A stretch of 64,000 nt of DNA from 34-65-8 sp964516135. Lineage in GTDB: Bacteria > Pseudomonadota > Alphaproteobacteria > Sphingomonadales > Sphingomonadaceae. The position numbers were made by a program, and so were the translations under genes. Positions 44,298-52,950 of this stretch are shown one piece after another (the first letter of the stretch is position 1; each line of letters begins with the position of its first letter). Below the pieces are notes generated by a model. It was not told the origin of the DNA, made no database searches, and saw only the letters and a list, made by a program, of their open reading frames with translations. The stretch spans positions 96,673 through 160,672 of the forward strand of contig CAZEWN010000004.1 of NCBI GenBank assembly GCA_964516135.1. Direction: 5' to 3'.

Positions 44298-45815
44298 TTG
44301 CAGTTGACCGCAGAGCAAACTGACGAGCCTAAGCGCATCCCGCAAGGACGCGATGGGAGCGCCCGGCAAGTGCGAGTGGACGCTTCGCTGGTGCGCGCGA
44401 CGCTTCTCGGACTGCTGTTTCTCTGGCCGCTTATCCTGTTTGGCAGGCCCGCCTACATTTCAGACAGCGCTAGCTACTACAAGGGCGGCCGTGCTGCCTT
44501 CAGCTACGTGTACGAACTGGCATCCAAAAGAATGGAGGCGCCTGCCTTGGAGAGGTCGCCGACAACCCCCGCAGTCGTCGATGCCGCAAGCCGAGGCGCT
44601 CAACTGACCATGGGCAGCGCCAGTATACCTGGTGTCCGCTCGCTGACCTACAGTATCATGGCGTATGTCTTCAGTGCGCCGGGCGGCAAGATGTGGCTGC
44701 TCGCAGGTGTACAGGCGCTCCTCGCGGCGTTCATGAGCGCGGTCGCGCTGGTGGCTTACGGCAAATCTGCTCGGAGCTCCTCTGGCGGGATCGCGGCATT
44801 GGCCGTCCTAACACCCGTTGCCATGGTGGCATGCTTGACCGTCCCTGACATTTTTGCGGGGCTCCTGATATTGTCTACAGCGCTGCTCACCGCCGCCTAC
44901 GAGCGGCTCAGCTTGGGGGTTCGGGCGGGACTCGTGCTCATCGCAACGGGCGCGATTACTGTTCATATGAGTCACGTGGCGATTGCGATCGGCCTGACAG
45001 CCGTTGCCATCGGCTCGTTCGCAATGCCGGTTTCCCGTCTAAAGGCGCGCGCCATGGATCAAGGGGCGGTCGTGGCCGCACCGCTACTGATCGGGATGGC
45101 CCTCATAGCTGGCTTGAACTTCGGCGCCTTCGGTTCGCCCAGCCTGACTGGCAAGCGCTTCCCGCTCACGCTCGCGCGGTCGGTCGCTGATGGACCGGCA
45201 CGATGGTACCTGGAGAAAAACTGCGGGCGCCTCTCCTATGCCATCTGCGAAGTATACCCCGATGATGTGCCAGAAGATCTCAATGAATTCTTGTGGGGCG
45301 CAAACGGGATCAAGTCGAGGGCATCCCCCGATCAGCTAGAGCGGATTCGAAATGAGGAAGCGCAGGTCGTCCTTGCCGCTGCGCAAGCATATCCCATGGC
45401 GGAGCTTTCGATTCTCACGAGAAATTTTACAAGGCAGTTATTCGAATTTGAGCCCGCAGGCTTTGATACCGAAATGGTGTTCGATGCCAATCAGAACCCG
45501 GTGACGCGGCTTGCCCCACACAACAGCTTGTGGATCAGGATCATCGAGAAGTTGAGCGCCGTGGCGGTCATTGTCTCGATGATTGTACTTGCGCAGACCT
45601 GGCGAAAGGTACCGGAGCATAGACGGTTGATTTTTCTTGTCCTTGTCGGCGTCGTCCTGAACGCCGCTGTCTGTGTTTACTTCTCTGGCATTACAGGTCG
45701 CTATCAGGCCCGCGTGATTTGGCTTATTCCCTTGATCGCACTGGCGGTCGCTTGGGACGGGCGGGCGGGGCTTAGAAAATTGGCCCAGCCCCGGGCTAGC
45801 CTAACGCAGGCGTAA
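44298..45815 (+). CDS. Large polytopic membrane protein, polysaccharide locus
   Basis: About 505 residues from a TTG at 44298 preceded by GGGAGG; the frame is open from 44235. Ten or more hydrophobic helices are visible, with a large loop near the second quarter (YISDSASYYKGGRAAFSYVYELAS) and another before the last three helices. The first loop, with acidic and aromatic residues, recalls GT-C glycosyltransferases or Wzy-type polymerases, but I recognise no defining motif. As no other polymerase is seen in the locus, it is the best candidate. Its last 112 bases overlap the convergent GT2 gene. Confidence 0.7.
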   Translation: MQLTAEQTDEPKRIPQGRDGSARQVRVDASLVRATLLGLLFLWPLILFGRPAYISDSASYYKGGRAAFSYVYELASKRMEAPALERSPTTPAVVDAASRGAQLTMGSASIPGVRSLTYSIMAYVFSAPGGKMWLLAGVQALLAAFMSAVALVAYGKSARSSSGGIAALAVLTPVAMVACLTVPDIFAGLLILSTALLTAAYERLSLGVRAGLVLIATGAITVHMSHVAIAIGLTAVAIGSFAMPVSRLKARAMDQGAVVAAPLLIGMALIAGLNFGAFGSPSLTGKRFPLTLARSVADGPARWYLEKNCGRLSYAICEVYPDDVPEDLNEFLWGANGIKSRASPDQLERIRNEEAQVVLAAAQAYPMAELSILTRNFTRQLFEFEPAGFDTEMVFDANQNPVTRLAPHNSLWIRIIEKLSAVAVIVSMIVLAQTWRKVPEHRRLIFLVLVGVVLNAAVCVYFSGITGRYQARVIWLIPLIALAVAWDGRAGLRKLAQPRASLTQA

Positions 45816-46756
45816 GTAGCGCTCGCATATACATGATAGCAAAAATGCAAGGCTGCCATCCCGGTCAGTTGCACCAAACCAACGTTCTTGCTGGCAACGC
45901 GAAGAAAGGGGCCAATCCCGATTAGATAAGCCGATATCAGGATTAGTGTTGCCAGCCAGACCGGTCCCGAAAACAATCCACCGACAATCGTCCCTAGTGC
46001 GGTCAGCGCGATGATAGCCAGCAGCCGTTCTTTTGGGGCAAGGTTGAGATCTGCCTGCGGGCGCTGCCCGTCGGCAATCAGTCGAGACCATGGCAAAGCG
46101 CGCCTGACGATGTCCGTGTGCCAGACCCGCCACAAACTCCAATCCTTCCAATGGGTGCCCTGCGCTTCAGGCACTAGCCTGATTTTATGCCCTGCGTTCG
46201 CGAGGCGCATCCCCAGTTCGACATCTTCGATGCTTGGATGAGCGAACAATACTTCGTCAAACCCGCCCACGGATTGAAACACGCCGCGGTCTATCATCCC
46301 GATCCCCGACCAGAATGTCGTCGCGTCGCGGTTTCCACGCTGATGAACGAAGTGATGCCGCAAATTGGCATATAACGCTGGCAAGCGCCGCGAGCGCGGA
46401 CGGTCATCATACGACCCGAAGGCCGCAACCGCCCATCCCTGGCCGAGCTCGGCCGCGAGAAGATCGATCGCGTCTGGACGTATTATCACGTCCGCATCGA
46501 CAAAGAGAAGATGATCTCGTGTTGCGCTGGCCGCGCCGCGATTTCTCCCATGAGCCGGCCCCCTTGGCGGACCGGCGTTGCCCAGGATGCGCGCACCGGC
46601 ACCTACCGCGATCCGGCGGGTTGCGTCGGTCGACCCGTCATCGAACACGATGAGCTCGTCATCAGCTTGCATCGCCGATTGGATCGCTGCGAGACATGCG
46701 GGCACGGTGGCTTCCGCATTGTAAGCCGGGACAATGATGGACACGGGCTGGCGCAT
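45704..46756 (-). CDS. Glycosyltransferase family 2 protein
   Basis: 350 residues. The GT-A domain is complete: VSIIVPAYNAEATVPACLAAI, FDDGSTDATR, LLFVDADVII (DxD) and SIEDVELGMRLANAGHKI (ED). Two to three hydrophobic helices at the C-terminus (about 255-320) tie it to the membrane, as in lipid-linked glycan initiators or elongators. It follows the flavoprotein gene by three bases, so the two are co-transcribed. The final 37 residues are encoded antisense to the membrane protein gene. Confidence 0.92.
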   Translation of the reverse strand: MRQPVSIIVPAYNAEATVPACLAAIQSAMQADDELIVFDDGSTDATRRIAVGAGARILGNAGPPRGPAHGRNRGAASATRDHLLFVDADVIIRPDAIDLLAAELGQGWAVAAFGSYDDRPRSRRLPALYANLRHHFVHQRGNRDATTFWSGIGMIDRGVFQSVGGFDEVLFAHPSIEDVELGMRLANAGHKIRLVPEAQGTHWKDWSLWRVWHTDIVRRALPWSRLIADGQRPQADLNLAPKERLLAIIALTALGTIVGGLFSGPVWLATLILISAYLIGIGPFLRVASKNVGLVQLTGMAALHFCYHVYASATYACVRLARGWANFLSPARPSQATASAIKGISQITRA

Positions 46757-46759
46757 CGG

Positions 46760-48313
46760 TCAGGCCATTTCCGCGGCAACGCGCGTCGGCTGCAGTCGCT
46801 CACCGTAACTGGGGCCCACGAGCGAGCGTTCGGAACTATCCACCTCTTCGTGGTAATCCTGTTCCACATTGACCGCCCAGATGTCGTGGCTTTCGCCGAG
46901 GATGTTCTTCACCGACAGCATCGCGGTCAACATGGAGTGATCCTGATTGTTGTAGCGATGCATGCCATTTCTCCCCACCGGTTGAAGGTTGGAAAAACGA
47001 TCGAGCCAGGAACGGATCGTCTCAAGCGCCTCCTGATATTCGCCGTCATAAACGGGATAGGCTTTTGGCTGGCGTATCACGGTGCCGTCGACGACCTCGG
47101 CATCGCCCACCAAATTGAGCTTGCGAAGTTCGGCCTCGGCTTGAGCGAGCAGCTCAGCGCTGGTTAAATTCCACAAGTCGTCACCTTCGTTGCAAAAGTA
47201 CTCCATGCCGATGCTTGAATGTTCGGAATCCGGTAACATCTCTTCCGACCACGAGCGGAAATTCTGGATGCGCCCAACCTTGACATCTGGAGAATGAATA
47301 TAGATCCAGTTGTCGGGAAAGAGGTCCTTTTTCTTGATTATCAATGTGACAATCAAGAAATCTCGATACTTCAGTTTTGTAGCCGCTTCCAAAACCTCCG
47401 CCGGAGCGGGTGGCACCATATTCTCGACCAGCGCAGTGATTGGCATCGACGAGATGAATTGATCCGCGCTGAGTTGGTAGCGGTCGCCACCATCCTCGTG
47501 CGCCACCTCAACAGCGGTCACTTTGTAGCCATCCCGGTGAATCTGGCAGACCCGCTGCTTCATCCGTACCTCACCGCCGCCTGAGACGATACGATCCCGA
47601 AAGGCCTCCCACATCATGCCGGGGCCAAGCCGGGGGTACTCGAACTCCTCGATCAGGCTGGTAGTGTCGTTCGCACCCGAGAGGGCATTCCAAACGGCCT
47701 TCCGGAGTGAAAGATTCTTGATCCTCTGTGCTGCCCAGTCCGCACGAATTTCGTCGCAGGGAATGCCCCAGACCTTCTCGGTATAAGACTTGAAGAAATG
47801 CCAGAACAGTCTCCCGCCGAAGCGGTTTGTCACCCACTGCTCCAGCGTTGCCTCGATCTGGCTGGGCCGGAGGCGCCACTTCGCGTAGCTCAGCATGATC
47901 CGGACGGATTCATAGAGACCCATGTTGAGCAGGGCGTTCATCGGCTTCAGCGGATAGGCGTAGTATTTGTCCCGATAGTAGATTCGGCTCATTCTCGGTC
48001 GGGTCAGAAAGTCGTTGGGAAGCACTTCTTTCCACAAAGCCTCGACGGCCCTCACCTTCGTGAAAAAGCGATGCCCACCGATGTCATATCGGTATCCCTT
48101 ATACGCTTCAGTACGTGCGATTCCCCCCACCATATTGCTCTCTTCAAGAACGATAGGGTGGTGGACCGGACTGTGCTTTTGGAGTTCGTATGCCGCCGTC
48201 AAGCCGGCCGGACCACCGCCAATAATGACGACCTGCAATCGGAGTCCTCGCTGGGTGGTCTCAGCTACTGACTCGGTGCCCCGCATGGAGCCAAGTGCGA
48301 CCGGAACATTCAT
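46760..48313 (-). CDS. FAD-dependent oxidoreductase, UDP-galactopyranose mutase-like
   Basis: 517 residues. The dinucleotide-binding motif VVIIGGGPAGLTAAYELQKH is near residue 28, followed by VGGIARTEAYKGYRYDIGGHRFF, whose GGHRFF is shared with UGM-like and amine-oxidase-like flavoproteins of polysaccharide loci. The end of the FAD domain is NGMHRYNNQDHSMLTAML. It is too long and different for a classic UGM (about 370 residues), so it belongs to the wider COG1232-like group. It may isomerise or oxidise a sugar nucleotide. It is the first gene of a two-gene leftward operon. Confidence 0.85.
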   Translation of the reverse strand: MNVPVALGSMRGTESVAETTQRGLRLQVVIIGGGPAGLTAAYELQKHSPVHHPIVLEESNMVGGIARTEAYKGYRYDIGGHRFFTKVRAVEALWKEVLPNDFLTRPRMSRIYYRDKYYAYPLKPMNALLNMGLYESVRIMLSYAKWRLRPSQIEATLEQWVTNRFGGRLFWHFFKSYTEKVWGIPCDEIRADWAAQRIKNLSLRKAVWNALSGANDTTSLIEEFEYPRLGPGMMWEAFRDRIVSGGGEVRMKQRVCQIHRDGYKVTAVEVAHEDGGDRYQLSADQFISSMPITALVENMVPPAPAEVLEAATKLKYRDFLIVTLIIKKKDLFPDNWIYIHSPDVKVGRIQNFRSWSEEMLPDSEHSSIGMEYFCNEGDDLWNLTSAELLAQAEAELRKLNLVGDAEVVDGTVIRQPKAYPVYDGEYQEALETIRSWLDRFSNLQPVGRNGMHRYNNQDHSMLTAMLSVKNILGESHDIWAVNVEQDYHEEVDSSERSLVGPSYGERLQPTRVAAEMA

Positions 48314-48513
48314 GCCAAGCGAATCCCCCCAAGGAAGTCTTCGGGTTAACGAACGCGTAGGTCATTCACAATGCGTAATGTGGGATCGTGCCATTCGTGG
48401 TCAGTGATCATCCGGTTTGTAAGCGAAACGGAGCTCACCGCATTTTCCACAACCGTTCGATACCCGCAGGACAGTCCTTTTGGCAGCAACGCGAGGGACA
48501 TTTTAAAGAGCGA

Positions 48514-49230
48514 TCACCGAACTTGGCGACGCCCGAACCACGCGAAATCGTGCCGCCACATCGTTCGGAACAGCAGCCAGAACCCGGTCACCGCCAGCCA
48601 GGCCATCGCGACGCCCGCGGTGATGATCAGCGGATGGTTGAAGCTGCTTCTGTCTGAATAATCCATGTTGTGGAGCATCCAGAAGAAATCCCACCAGCGC
48701 CAGGTGTCGTTCCGTCGCTCGAGCACAGCGCCCGTGGTGGCCGACACGTAATAGGTGCTCGCGTCATTGTCGGCGAAATCGACCTGCCAGATCGGCGGCT
48801 CGTGGTCCCTGATCGGCAGCGATCGCTCGGTAAGAAGCTTCGCCGCGCCGGGACTTGCCCCATTGGGATGGTGTGATTGCGCGATCGCGCGGGCGGCGGC
48901 CGCATCGATCATCACTCGGGCCCCCGTTCGGGCATCGAACATCCGGGTCGATTGCGCGGTCCGCACTTCGACGACCGGCCGATCGAGGAGCGTCTTCAGC
49001 CACAGCCCTTCGATCGTCGCGCCATCCAGCCGCCCGACGATCCTTGGCCAGCCGGTCGCCTCTCCGGTAAGTGCGGATGGGATCGCTTGATGCCGCGGGC
49101 CTCCGGCGACCGTTTCCATGTCGAGCAGCGCCATCGCGGCGCCGCTGATCGCCCAGAGCACGAACTGCAGGCCAATAGCCAGCCCGACCCACTTGTGGAT
49201 TCTCCGCAGCCAGATTGACTTGATTGTCAT
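48514..49230 (-). CDS. PepSY-domain membrane protein (copy 1)
   Basis: 238 residues. One N-terminal helix (HKWVGLAIGLQFVLWAISGAAM) and one C-terminal helix (TAGVAMAWLAVTGFWLLF) enclose a periplasmic region with PIWQVDFADNDASTYYVSATTGAVLERR, the PepSY-type repeat. WWDFFWMLHNMDY lies before the last helix. The neighbouring gene encodes a close relative and overlaps it by four bases (ATGA). Such proteins accompany copper and iron uptake or reductase systems; a role in electron transfer is possible but unproven. Confidence 0.85.
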   Translation of the reverse strand: MTIKSIWLRRIHKWVGLAIGLQFVLWAISGAAMALLDMETVAGGPRHQAIPSALTGEATGWPRIVGRLDGATIEGLWLKTLLDRPVVEVRTAQSTRMFDARTGARVMIDAAAARAIAQSHHPNGASPGAAKLLTERSLPIRDHEPPIWQVDFADNDASTYYVSATTGAVLERRNDTWRWWDFFWMLHNMDYSDRSSFNHPLIITAGVAMAWLAVTGFWLLFRTMWRHDFAWFGRRQVR

Positions 49231-49937
49231 CGGGTGCTGCGCCTCTTCTTCTTGCGCCTAGGGAACGCGTAGAACAGCAGCCATATGCCCGAGAGCGCCA
49301 TCAGCACCGCACCCCAGGTGAAGACGCGCAGCAGCGGATTGTTGACGTTTTCGCGCTCGTCGTAGTCCATGATGTGGAGCATCCACACGAAGTCGAACAC
49401 GCGCCAAAGCTCGTGGCGACGCGAGAGCAGTTCGCCGGTGACCGGTGAGAGATAGAAAGTCGGCCGGTTCCAGTGAGCGAACTCGACGCGCCAGAGCGGC
49501 GACGTCCGTCCGCGGATTTCGCCAGGCACATCCGTGATGAGTTGGGCCGATGCGATCGGCTCGGGCCCGGTGTAGTAGGACGATGCGAGGGCCCCGATTG
49601 CCTGCTCGTCCGGCGGGTCCAGCGGCACAGCCGAGGTCGCCGCGAAGGCGCGCTCGCCCGAGGGCCCTTCGGTGACATAAATCGGGCGCTCATCGACCCA
49701 GGCCAGTCTGATTCCGGTCGCTTTTTCCCGGGCGGCAAGCGCGAGCGGATCCAGCAAGGCATCGGCGTCGATGCTTTGACTGGCAGCCTCACGAACCAGG
49801 TGGTCACCGTGGATCGTATCGATGTGAACGACGGTCATGTAGACGCCGCTCAGCGACCAGATCACCACCTGCAGGCCGATGAACAGCCCGAGCCATTTAT
49901 GCGTCTTGCGAGCAAGAACCGGAAAGCGGATTTTCAT
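49227..49937 (-). CDS. PepSY-domain membrane protein (copy 2)
   Basis: 236 residues with the same layout as the neighbour: helix HKWLGLFIGLQVVIWSLSG, a periplasmic part with PLWRVEFAHWNRPTFYLSPVTGELLSRR, FDFVWMLHIMDYDE and the last helix FTWGAVLMALSGIWLLF. The two genes are the product of a tandem duplication. It starts the pair; upstream is a 437-base non-coding stretch. The C-terminus is basic (RRKKKRR). Confidence 0.85.
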   Translation of the reverse strand: MKIRFPVLARKTHKWLGLFIGLQVVIWSLSGVYMTVVHIDTIHGDHLVREAASQSIDADALLDPLALAAREKATGIRLAWVDERPIYVTEGPSGERAFAATSAVPLDPPDEQAIGALASSYYTGPEPIASAQLITDVPGEIRGRTSPLWRVEFAHWNRPTFYLSPVTGELLSRRHELWRVFDFVWMLHIMDYDERENVNNPLLRVFTWGAVLMALSGIWLLFYAFPRRKKKRRSTR

Positions 49938-50374
49938 AGCTTGATACTCTTTGTAGTCAGGCGTTCTTTCCGGCGATCGACCATATCTCCCGAGCTAACC
50001 ACGGACCGGCCAGATCGATCAAGTGGTCGCCTCCGCCTCAACAACCCATGGATTGCAACAGAAGGAGACGGCAGCCTCGAGCAGCAGCAACTCGGGGGCT
50101 GCCCTACCGGTTGTTCTTGAGCGGAGCAGACCGGTTCCTCCCCATGCCGGCTGTGCGGCGCAACCGCTCGCCATGCTGATCCCCACAATTCCTCACCCGC
50201 ATCATTAAGCGCTTAAACAGCATCACCCGCAGGTTTCGCCGCCACGCTGGCGAGTGTCCTGAAACAGGTTGCCCAGCATGCTCAGCGAATCCCGCATGAA
50301 CGGGAACCGAAAGCGGCAATCAGAGCCGGTTCAGCCGACGCGCATAGAGTCTCGTCCAGCAAGGAGAGAAAGCT
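49938..50374. other. Intergenic region with promoter-like repeats
   Basis: 437 bases between the leftward PepSY pair and the rightward small basic protein gene. It contains a 12-base perfect palindrome TTAAGCGCTTAA (50205-50216) and, close to the + strand gene, the inverted pair GAACCG (50304-50309) and CGGTTC (50327-50332) separated by 17 bases. The latter could form an operator or an extracytoplasmic-sigma-type promoter. I see no gene here. Confidence 0.5.
50205..50216. promoter_or_regulatory. 12-base palindrome (possible operator)
   Basis: TTAAGCGCTTAA is perfectly self-complementary and stands in AT-rich surroundings between divergent genes. A dimeric regulator could bind here, but nothing in the sequence identifies one. 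Confidence 0.35.
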
Positions 50375-50665
50375 ATGCGTAAAATGGCCCTGTTCCTCCT
50401 GTCGGCATTTGCCGTGGGTATCAGCGCCCCTGCTGCTGCCGATGACAACCGACAGTCTGATCGCGAGTATCGGCAGCACCAGCGACTGGAGCGCCAGCAT
50501 CATCAAGAAGATCATCGGCTGGAGCGGCAGCATGACGCGGCCCATTATTATGGTATCAGCCGAAAACAGGATCGGCGGCTACACCGGCGCCTCCAGCGGC
50601 AGGAGCGTCAAGTCCATCATCGGCTTGAAGACCGCCACGATCGCCAACACGATCGCGGGTGGTGA
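50375..50665 (+). CDS. Small exported His/Arg/Gln-rich protein (RcnB-like composition)
   Basis: 96 residues with a ribosome binding site AAGGAGAG. The signal peptide ends near APAAA (about residue 22). The mature part is almost wholly made of D, R, Q, H, E and Y, with repeated units like RLERQHHQ, HRLERQHD and HRRLQRQE. The composition recalls RcnB-type periplasmic proteins, although no family is recognised. Histidines could bind metal. A strong hairpin terminator follows 24 bases after the stop. Confidence 0.65.
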   Translation: MRKMALFLLSAFAVGISAPAAADDNRQSDREYRQHQRLERQHHQEDHRLERQHDAAHYYGISRKQDRRLHRRLQRQERQVHHRLEDRHDRQHDRGW

Positions 50666-50689
50666 GCTGACGGGTCTGACAAGAAGCCT

Positions 50690-50716
50690 AGGGCCGCCGG
50701 TACGACCGGCGGCCCT
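50690..50716 (+). terminator. Strong hairpin terminator
   Basis: A perfect 11-base stem, AGGGCCGCCGG, loop TACGA, then CCGGCGGCCCT, directly downstream of the small basic protein gene. No T-run follows, so it may need Rho or act by pausing; it may also serve the convergent DUF305 gene. Confidence 0.75.
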
Positions 50717-50776
50717 CACACAATCGGCTGGTCTCTATTGGTTGGCACTGCTCAAATAAGCGTCACACCATGAAGG

Positions 50777-51613
50777 TCAGCAATGGCCCGCCTCTTTATG
50801 CTCCGGCAGACAAGCCGCTTCAGAAGCGGGCGGCGTCGAAGTGGTGGTCGGGCTGGGCGCGCGCGTGGCCTTCGGCGCGGCTGGGCTTGGCCGAGCCCGA
50901 GGAGTAGCTTGGGTTCTCTCAGCAGGGGCGCGTTCGGCGTTCGCGGCCACCGGAGGCTTCACCTCGGACGCTGCCATCGCTTCGTCATGGCTTTGGCCAC
51001 CGAGCATGGCCTCGACCATTGCCGCTTCCTTCTGATTCTCATCCTTCGTTTTCTGGACCTGTTGGCGCAGCGCCCCGCTGACTCCGTTTCGCAGCGCGAC
51101 GTCGGACATCGCCACCGCCCCTCGATGATGCTCCAGCATCTTGCGCATGAATGTCTCAGAAACGTCGGCTCCCTTCGCCGCCATCATTTTCTCGTGCATT
51201 TCCACCATCGCCGGCTGGTAGAGCTTGGCGCTCTCGTTGTCGGGCGTACCGGTCTTGAGCAGTTTGCGGATGGCTTCGAGATCGGCCTGCTGCTTCTCGA
51301 TTCCCATTCGCGCCATCTTTTCGACGTCCGGCGTTGGGTTCTGCTCCAGCATCATTTGTGACATCACGATCGCGCCTTGATGATGTTCAATCATCTTCTT
51401 GGCCCAGTTGTCGCCAACATCGGTCCCGGTGGCCGCCATCATCTTTTCGTTCATCTGCATTTCGGCGGCATTGAATGGGTTGCTGGCGTCGGCCATCGCC
51501 ATCCCGTCGGTTGCAGTGGTCTCCGGGGCCTGAGCCGGTTCCTCGGTCGAGCCGCATGAAGCGACCGCCACGGCTAAGGCTACTGCCGCAGTGGTCGAAA
51601 GAAGCTTTTTCAT
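50777..51613 (-). CDS. DUF305 lipoprotein with C-terminal CLPEHxxxGHC element
   Basis: 278 residues. The signal has a lipobox (AVAVASC), so the protein is anchored by lipid in the periplasm. Two DUF305 repeats follow, each with a MIEHHQGAIVMS-type helix (MIEHHQGAIVMS and MLEHHRGAVAMS). The Ala/Pro-rich tail ends in CLPEHKEAGHC (residues 268-278), the element repeated six times in the CopB-like protein 4 kb upstream. DUF305 proteins bind metals or act in copper handling. It is the last gene of the leftward copper run. Confidence 0.9.
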   Translation of the reverse strand: MKKLLSTTAAVALAVAVASCGSTEEPAQAPETTATDGMAMADASNPFNAAEMQMNEKMMAATGTDVGDNWAKKMIEHHQGAIVMSQMMLEQNPTPDVEKMARMGIEKQQADLEAIRKLLKTGTPDNESAKLYQPAMVEMHEKMMAAKGADVSETFMRKMLEHHRGAVAMSDVALRNGVSGALRQQVQKTKDENQKEAAMVEAMLGGQSHDEAMAASEVKPPVAANAERAPAERTQATPRARPSPAAPKATRAPSPTTTSTPPASEAACLPEHKEAGHC

Positions 51614-51645
51614 GTCAATTCTCCTGGGTATGCACCCGCGCGGGA

Positions 51646-52419
51646 TTAGGTTCGGTCGAGCGTCAGCGACGTGAGGTCGAGCGTGAAGCGCTCCTGACCG
51701 GTTGGAGGTTCCAGCTTCGCTGCGAAAAGCATGAGCGTGCCGCGCTTGGTCGCGGGCAGGTGGACGTCGCCACGGGCATCGGTTGTGAGATGTTCGCGCT
51801 TTCCATCGGCGCCAACGAGATCCACAGGGTAGTTCGGCAGTGGCTTACCGCCCGCCAGCAGACGAAAGTGGCTGGTCGACGAGCTTTGGCCGACAAACTC
51901 CAGGTGCGCGCCAAACGGACGCTCGACGGCCGTTCGGTCACGACAGGCCTGCACACAGACGAAGGTCTTGGCGAACCGGCGGGAAGAGACCTGCCAGGTT
52001 CTGGGACGCGGCAGCGCCCCGACGGCGGCTGCGGCCTGGGGCGCGACACGGTATTCCTCGAGGATCAGCGGGATCCGGTCCTCGGCATACTCGACGTCCC
52101 GGGCCTTCGTAGCGACAGCGATTGCGGTGAGACCCGGCCTGGTGCCGGTGAGGCGCAGATCGAGCGCGTTTGCGCTGGTGCCAGCTATTCCGACCTTGGG
52201 ATTACCTGGACCAATGGCAGTCACGCGTTCGGCACGGTCCGCCGGAACAGCCGCTTCAGGCTTCGGAAAGCTCGAGCCAACGGTCGCCTGAATTTTCAGC
52301 GGCATCTCCTTGCCGACCTGGAACTGCTCGGGCAGCAGGAAAAAGTCGTGCGCAGTGGCGCTGCTTCCCATTATTGCGGCAGCAGCCGTCAGGGAGCCAA
52401 CAAGAACCTTCTTGATCAT
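51646..52419 (-). CDS. DUF4198 domain periplasmic protein
   Basis: 257 residues. The signal peptide ends near SATAH, giving a mature start HDFFLLPEQFQVGKEMPLKIQ typical of DUF4198. This family of beta-sandwich proteins starts with HDFxxxP and is often encoded beside nickel, cobalt or copper genes. Histidines close to the mature N-terminus could bind metal. It lies between the DUF411 and the DUF305-tail genes on the same strand. Confidence 0.87.
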   Translation of the reverse strand: MIKKVLVGSLTAAAAIMGSSATAHDFFLLPEQFQVGKEMPLKIQATVGSSFPKPEAAVPADRAERVTAIGPGNPKVGIAGTSANALDLRLTGTRPGLTAIAVATKARDVEYAEDRIPLILEEYRVAPQAAAAVGALPRPRTWQVSSRRFAKTFVCVQACRDRTAVERPFGAHLEFVGQSSSTSHFRLLAGGKPLPNYPVDLVGADGKREHLTTDARGDVHLPATKRGTLMLFAAKLEPPTGQERFTLDLTSLTLDRT

Positions 52420-52428
52420 ATGCTGCTC

Positions 52429-52950
52429 CTAGAGTTGGAAACGAGTGACGCGCCCGGCGGCATCGAACGCCATCACAACGAAGGGCTCGATGCGTCCGTC
52501 CGGCACTTCCATTCCGGGTGACCCCAGCGGCATGCCCGGAACCCCGATCCCCTTGACCCCTTCGGGTCTCGTGGTGAGTAGGCGCCTCACTTCCGCAAGA
52601 GGCACGTGCCCCTCAATGACATAGCCGTCTACCAGCGATGTGTGGCAGGAGGACAGTTCCTCAGGCACGCCGTATCGACGCTTGACTGTCGGCATGTCGG
52701 ATCGATCGACGACCGTCGTTCGAAAACCGGCATCCTGAGCGGCGCGAGCCCAGGCCTCGCAGCAACCGCAACTGGGATCACGATAGACCGTTATCGGCTC
52801 GAGCGTCATTGGGGAGGCGCTGTTCGGAGTTGACGCGCGCTCGGAAGGTCCGCGTTCGGGAGCCGAGCCGCACCCGACCAATACCAGCGTTGCAACCGCG
52901 GGGACGCCCGCCATAAAGACCCGGCGATTGAGCACGAAAGACGCCGTCAT
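52429..52950 (-). CDS. DUF411 metal-associated protein (copy 2)
   Basis: 173 residues from the ATG at 52950, which overlaps the upstream DUF305 stop as ATGA. The N-terminus has a Tat-like RR and a lipobox-like VLVGC. The core matches copy 1 at 16214: YRDPSCGCCEAWA, SCHTSLVDGYVIEGHVP and GIGVPGMPLGSPGMEV. Identity between the two copies is moderate, so the duplication is old or they came separately. Here it sits in the copper gene set. Confidence 0.9.
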   Translation of the reverse strand: MTASFVLNRRVFMAGVPAVATLVLVGCGSAPERGPSERASTPNSASPMTLEPITVYRDPSCGCCEAWARAAQDAGFRTTVVDRSDMPTVKRRYGVPEELSSCHTSLVDGYVIEGHVPLAEVRRLLTTRPEGVKGIGVPGMPLGSPGMEVPDGRIEPFVVMAFDAAGRVTRFQL

